Shown here: in pieces, positions 61,302 through 64,000 of the stretch
Position numbering within the stretch: position 1 is the stretch's first letter
Layout: each line of letters begins with the position of its first letter
NCBI RefSeq assembly: GCF_030812255.1
Contig: NZ_JAUSSH010000020.1
Location: forward strand, 19,008-83,007
Direction: 5' to 3'
Source: Paeniglutamicibacter psychrophenolicus
GTDB lineage: Bacteria > Actinomycetota > Actinomycetes > Actinomycetales > Micrococcaceae
DNA: 64,000 bases
The notes under the pieces: model-generated
The model's input: only the letters and a program-made list of their open reading frames with translations
Told to the model about the DNA's origin: nothing
Databases searched by the model: none
Made by a program: the position numbers and the translations under genes

Positions 61302-62342
61302 CTAGGCGCTGGTGGCGTCCTGCACCTCGCCGACCAGTTCCTCGATGATGTCCTCCAGGAACAGCACTCCGGTGGTGGAGCCGGCGGCGTCCAACACGCG
61401 GGCCACGTGGGAACCGCTGCGGCGCATGGCCGCCAACGCGTCTTCCAGCTCGCTGCCGCCAAACACCGAGGCCAGGGCCCGGATCCGCTTGGCCGGGACC
61501 GCCACCGCGAAGGCGTCCGAGGCCGTGAGGTCCATGACGTCCTTCAGGTGCAGGTAACCGGAGGGTACCCCGTCCCCGTCCACCAGGATGTAGCGGGAGT
61601 AGCCGTGCGTGGCGACCGCGCGCTGGATGTCGGCCGGGGAGGAATCCTGCGGCAACACCACCATCGCCCCGATCGGGACCTCGACGTCGGAGACCTTCTT
61701 GGAGGTGAACTCGAAGGCCTTGCCAAGTGTTCCGCTGGCGTCGGAAAGCACCCCGTCGCGCGTGGACTGCTCCACGATGCCGGCGACTTCCTCGAGGGTG
61801 AACGCGCTGGTGGCCTCGTCCTTGGGCTCGACGCGGAAGAGCCGCAGCACACAGTTCGCGATGCCGTTCAGGCTCCAGATCACCGGCTTCACGATCCGGG
61901 CCACCATCACCAGCGGGGGAGCCAGCAGCAGGGCCGCGCGCGTGGGCACGGAGAAGGAGATGTTCTTCGGGACCATCTCGCCGATGACCACGTGCAGGAA
62001 GGTGACCAGCAGCAGGGCCGTGACGAAGGCGATCACGCCGATGGCCTCGGCCGAGAGCGTGGTGAACCCCAGCGGGATTTCCAGCAGGTGGTGGATCGCC
62101 GGTTCGGAGACGTTCAGGATGACCAGCGAGCACACGGTGATGCCCAGCTGGCTGGTGGCCAGCATCAGGGTCGCGTGCTCCATGGCCCACAGCGTGGTCT
62201 TGGCGGCCTTGGATCCGGCCTCGGCCTTCGGCTCGATCTGCGAGCGGCGGGCGGAGATCACGGCGAACTCGGCGCCGACGAAGAACGCATTGATCACCAG
62301 CAGTACCACCAGCCAGATGATTCCGGGCAGGTACTCGTTCAT
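61302..62342 (-). CDS. CNNM/CorC-HlyC family membrane protein (second of pair)
   Basis: 346 residues. The DUF21 membrane domain (LVVLLVINAFFVGAEFAVIS; SQLGITVCSLVILNVSEPAI; VVIGEMVPKNISFS) covers 1-200. Two CBS domains follow at about 215-340 (VPIGAMVVLPQDSSPADIQR; GYLHLKDVMDLT; GVLFLEDIIEELVGEVQDAT). These proteins are linked to Mg/Co efflux or regulation; the term hemolysin is historical. There is no C-terminal CorC transporter-associated domain, unlike its upstream partner, with which it overlaps by ATGA. Confidence 0.92.
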   Translation of the reverse strand: MNEYLPGIIWLVVLLVINAFFVGAEFAVISARRSQIEPKAEAGSKAAKTTLWAMEHATLMLATSQLGITVCSLVILNVSEPAIHHLLEIPLGFTTLSAEAIGVIAFVTALLLVTFLHVVIGEMVPKNISFSVPTRAALLLAPPLVMVARIVKPVIWSLNGIANCVLRLFRVEPKDEATSAFTLEEVAGIVEQSTRDGVLSDASGTLGKAFEFTSKKVSDVEVPIGAMVVLPQDSSPADIQRAVATHGYSRYILVDGDGVPSGYLHLKDVMDLTASDAFAVAVPAKRIRALASVFGGSELEDALAAMRRSGSHVARVLDAAGSTTGVLFLEDIIEELVGEVQDATSA

Positions 62343-63658
62343 CGGGTCTGCTCCTGGGTGGATTCGGCCGGGTCGGGGGTGAATTTCAGGCGCTGGACGG
62401 CGGTGCCCACGACGCGTTCGACCCGCAGGGAGCCGGCGTCGATGCGCACCTCGAGACCGGGCTCCGGGACCCTGTCCAGTTGCTGGGCGACGAAGCCGGC
62501 CAGCGTGTCGTAGTCCTCGTGCTCGGGCACCAAGACGCCCGTGCGCTCGAGCAGCTCGTCGGGACGCAGCGAGGCATCGAAGGTGATCGCCCCTGCGGTC
62601 CGCAGCACGCCGACGCGGGCGCGGTCGTGTTCATCTTCCAGTTCGCCGACGAGTTCCTCCACGAGGTCCTCGAGGGTGACGATGCCGGCGGTTCCGCCGT
62701 GTTCGTCGGAGACGATCGCCACCTGCAGGCCGTGGGTGCGCAGCTTGCCCAGCAGCGAGTCGACGCCCATGGACTCGGGCACCATCAGCGGGCTGGCCAT
62801 CAGCTCGGTTGCGGTGGTGGTGGCGCGCCGGGCAAGGGGCAGGGCGAAGGCGGCCTTGAGGTGCACCACCCCGAGGATCTCGTCGCGATCCCGCCCGATC
62901 ACCGGGAAGCGGGAGAACCCGGTGGCCACCGCGGCCTCGAGGATGTCACCGGCGGAGGCGGAGGCTTCGACGGGCACCATGCGCACGCGCGGGGTCATCA
63001 CGTCACCGGCCGTTCGCTCGGAGAAGCGCAGCGTGCGGTGCAGCAGTGTCGCGTGGTCCTGTTCCAGGGCTCCTTCGAGGGCGGAGCGGCGCACGAGGGA
63101 GGTGAGTTCCTCGGCGCTGCGGGCCCCGGAGAGTTCTTCCTTCGGTTCGATGCCGAAGGAGCGGATGATGGCGTTGGCGGTGTTGTTGAACAGCAGGATC
63201 ACCGGCTTGAACACCGCGGTGAAGGCGGCCTGGAAGGGCACCACCAACTTGGCGGTGGCCAGCGGCACGGCCAGGGCAAAGTTCTTGGGCACCAGTTCGC
63301 CGATCACCATGGAGAACACCGTGGCCAGGAAAACCCCGACGACGGTGCCGATGCCCGGGACCAGTGTCTCGGCGACGCCCGCGGACAGTAGCGGGCCGCG
63401 CAGCAGGGAGCTGATCGCCGGTTCGAAGGTGTAGCCGGTCAGCAGCGTGGTCAGGGTGATGCCCAACTGCGCGCTGGAGAGGTGGGTCGAGGTGATCTTC
63501 AGGGCCTTGATGGTGGTTCCCAGGCGCTTCTCGCCGCGCTCGGCGCGCGCCTCGAGGTCGTGCCGATCAAGGTTCACCAAGGCGAATTCGGAGGCAACGA
63601 ACAAGCCGGTGCCAACGGTGAGCAGCAGACCGATGCCGATCATGATCCACTCATTCAT
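62339..63658 (-). CDS. CNNM/CorC-HlyC family membrane protein (first of pair)
   Basis: 439 residues. DUF21 domain 1-200 (GLLLTVGTGLFVASEFALVN; SSAQLGITLTTLLTGYTFEP; FSMVIGELVPKNFALAVP), CBS pair about 210-340 (AGDVMTPRVRMVPVEASASA; ILGVVHLKAAFALPL; GGTAGIVTLEDLVEELVGEL), then a CorC_HlyC domain to 435 (ERTGVLVPEHEDYDTLAGFV). Likely a divalent-cation transporter or regulator acting with the gene below. Confidence 0.93.
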   Translation of the reverse strand: MNEWIMIGIGLLLTVGTGLFVASEFALVNLDRHDLEARAERGEKRLGTTIKALKITSTHLSSAQLGITLTTLLTGYTFEPAISSLLRGPLLSAGVAETLVPGIGTVVGVFLATVFSMVIGELVPKNFALAVPLATAKLVVPFQAAFTAVFKPVILLFNNTANAIIRSFGIEPKEELSGARSAEELTSLVRRSALEGALEQDHATLLHRTLRFSERTAGDVMTPRVRMVPVEASASAGDILEAAVATGFSRFPVIGRDRDEILGVVHLKAAFALPLARRATTTATELMASPLMVPESMGVDSLLGKLRTHGLQVAIVSDEHGGTAGIVTLEDLVEELVGELEDEHDRARVGVLRTAGAITFDASLRPDELLERTGVLVPEHEDYDTLAGFVAQQLDRVPEPGLEVRIDAGSLRVERVVGTAVQRLKFTPDPAESTQEQTR

Positions 63659-64000
63659 GTGGGCGCCCCTCTCCGCCAGGTGCCGGAATCGAACCGGCAG
63701 TCAGTGGGAGGGGCCAGGGCATGTGTGAAGGGGGGTCGTCCATAGTGCTTTCAACTCTAGCGGAACACACGCTGCCCGGCTTTCCTGCCGGTCCCCGCCC
63801 AGTGGCGCCGCACAGCGCCGCAGGTGCCCCGGGCCCCGGGATGATGCGGGAACCCGAGGGCGACGTGGCCCGTCCGGCGGGCCCAAGGTTCACGGCAACT
63901 TCCCAGCCTAGACGATTGATTCCAAGGGGTGACATGGCGGGCAAGGGTGTCCAGAATCGAGGTGTAATACCCAACTTCGAACCTGGAGAGTTCCGATGGA
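63659..64000. other. Divergent intergenic region ending at the start of a plus-strand gene
   Basis: No complete gene lies here. TAATAC (63965-63970) is a possible -10 and GGAGAG (63985-63990) is a ribosome-binding site five bases before ATG at 63996, so a plus-strand gene probably begins at 63996 and runs out of the window after one full codon. Its identity cannot be told. Confidence 0.6.

Overview
The window is GC-rich actinobacterial DNA, most like the Micrococcaceae (Arthrobacter / Paeniglutamicibacter-type soil bacteria). The basis is codon use, many GTG and TTG starts, a DUF222/13E12 HNH endonuclease, ACR3/LMW-PTP arsenic genes, a mycothiol-type maleylpyruvate isomerase homologue and tightly packed operons. 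No rRNA, tRNA, CRISPR array or intact insertion sequence was seen. Genus assignment is inference from content, not from a search.

Layout. 1-5.4 kb: end of a small membrane protein, a strong terminator, an amber-interrupted maleylpyruvate-isomerase-like pseudogene, then a plus-strand stress-type module (three small hydrophilic proteins, a four-helix membrane protein, a DUF4235 protein and an SDR) preceded by a perfect 13-bp hairpin. 6-16 kb: DUF421 (YetF-like) protein and its membrane partner; agmatinase-family hydrolase with MFS transporter and divergent PucR regulator; PadR regulator with HAAS-type membrane protein; rhomboid-like protein; two-domain VOC dioxygenase-like enzyme behind a perfect inverted repeat. 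16-22 kb: hexapeptide acetyltransferase, beta-helix protein, a frameshifted membrane gene with a hidden 55-aa ORF, and an epimerase/cupin pair divergent from a TetR regulator.

22.4-26.4 kb is an arsenic island: an unusual CX5K arsC-like gene and arsR facing acr3, arsC and a flavoprotein whose cysteine-bearing tail was enlarged by a 69-bp tandem duplication. 27.4-33 kb groups a lipid kinase, GlpD, TetR, an alkyl-DHAP-synthase-like FAD oxidase and a membrane-tail SDR around one 17-bp divergent gap; together they look like a candidate glycerol-ether-lipid locus. 33-40 kb: butanediol dehydrogenase, orphan PIN-like protein, nuclease lipoprotein, a deletion scar joining halves of two genes, isochorismatase-type hydrolase, His-rich methyltransferase and XRE-cupin regulator.

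40.3-41.7 kb is a less GC-rich patch with a broken EcsC-like gene and a large PIN-domain protein. 41.7-47.3 kb is a LysR-controlled catabolic operon for an N-methylated compound (DgcA-like flavoenzyme, Rieske oxygenase, ferredoxin reductase). Then prfC, a DHFR-like protein, a 5' stub of an MHS transporter, an MFS exporter, a complete pentose-type ABC importer, a duplicated DUF4389 protein, a quinone-oxidoreductase/TetR pair, the HNH protein, a PstS-like lipoprotein and two CNNM/CorC-family membrane proteins.

Recurring themes: twelve ATGA stop/start overlaps; several likely leaderless regulator promoters with palindromes inside the promoter; and an unusual number of gene remnants, two of them 3' ends of genes whose intact paralogues lie elsewhere in the window.
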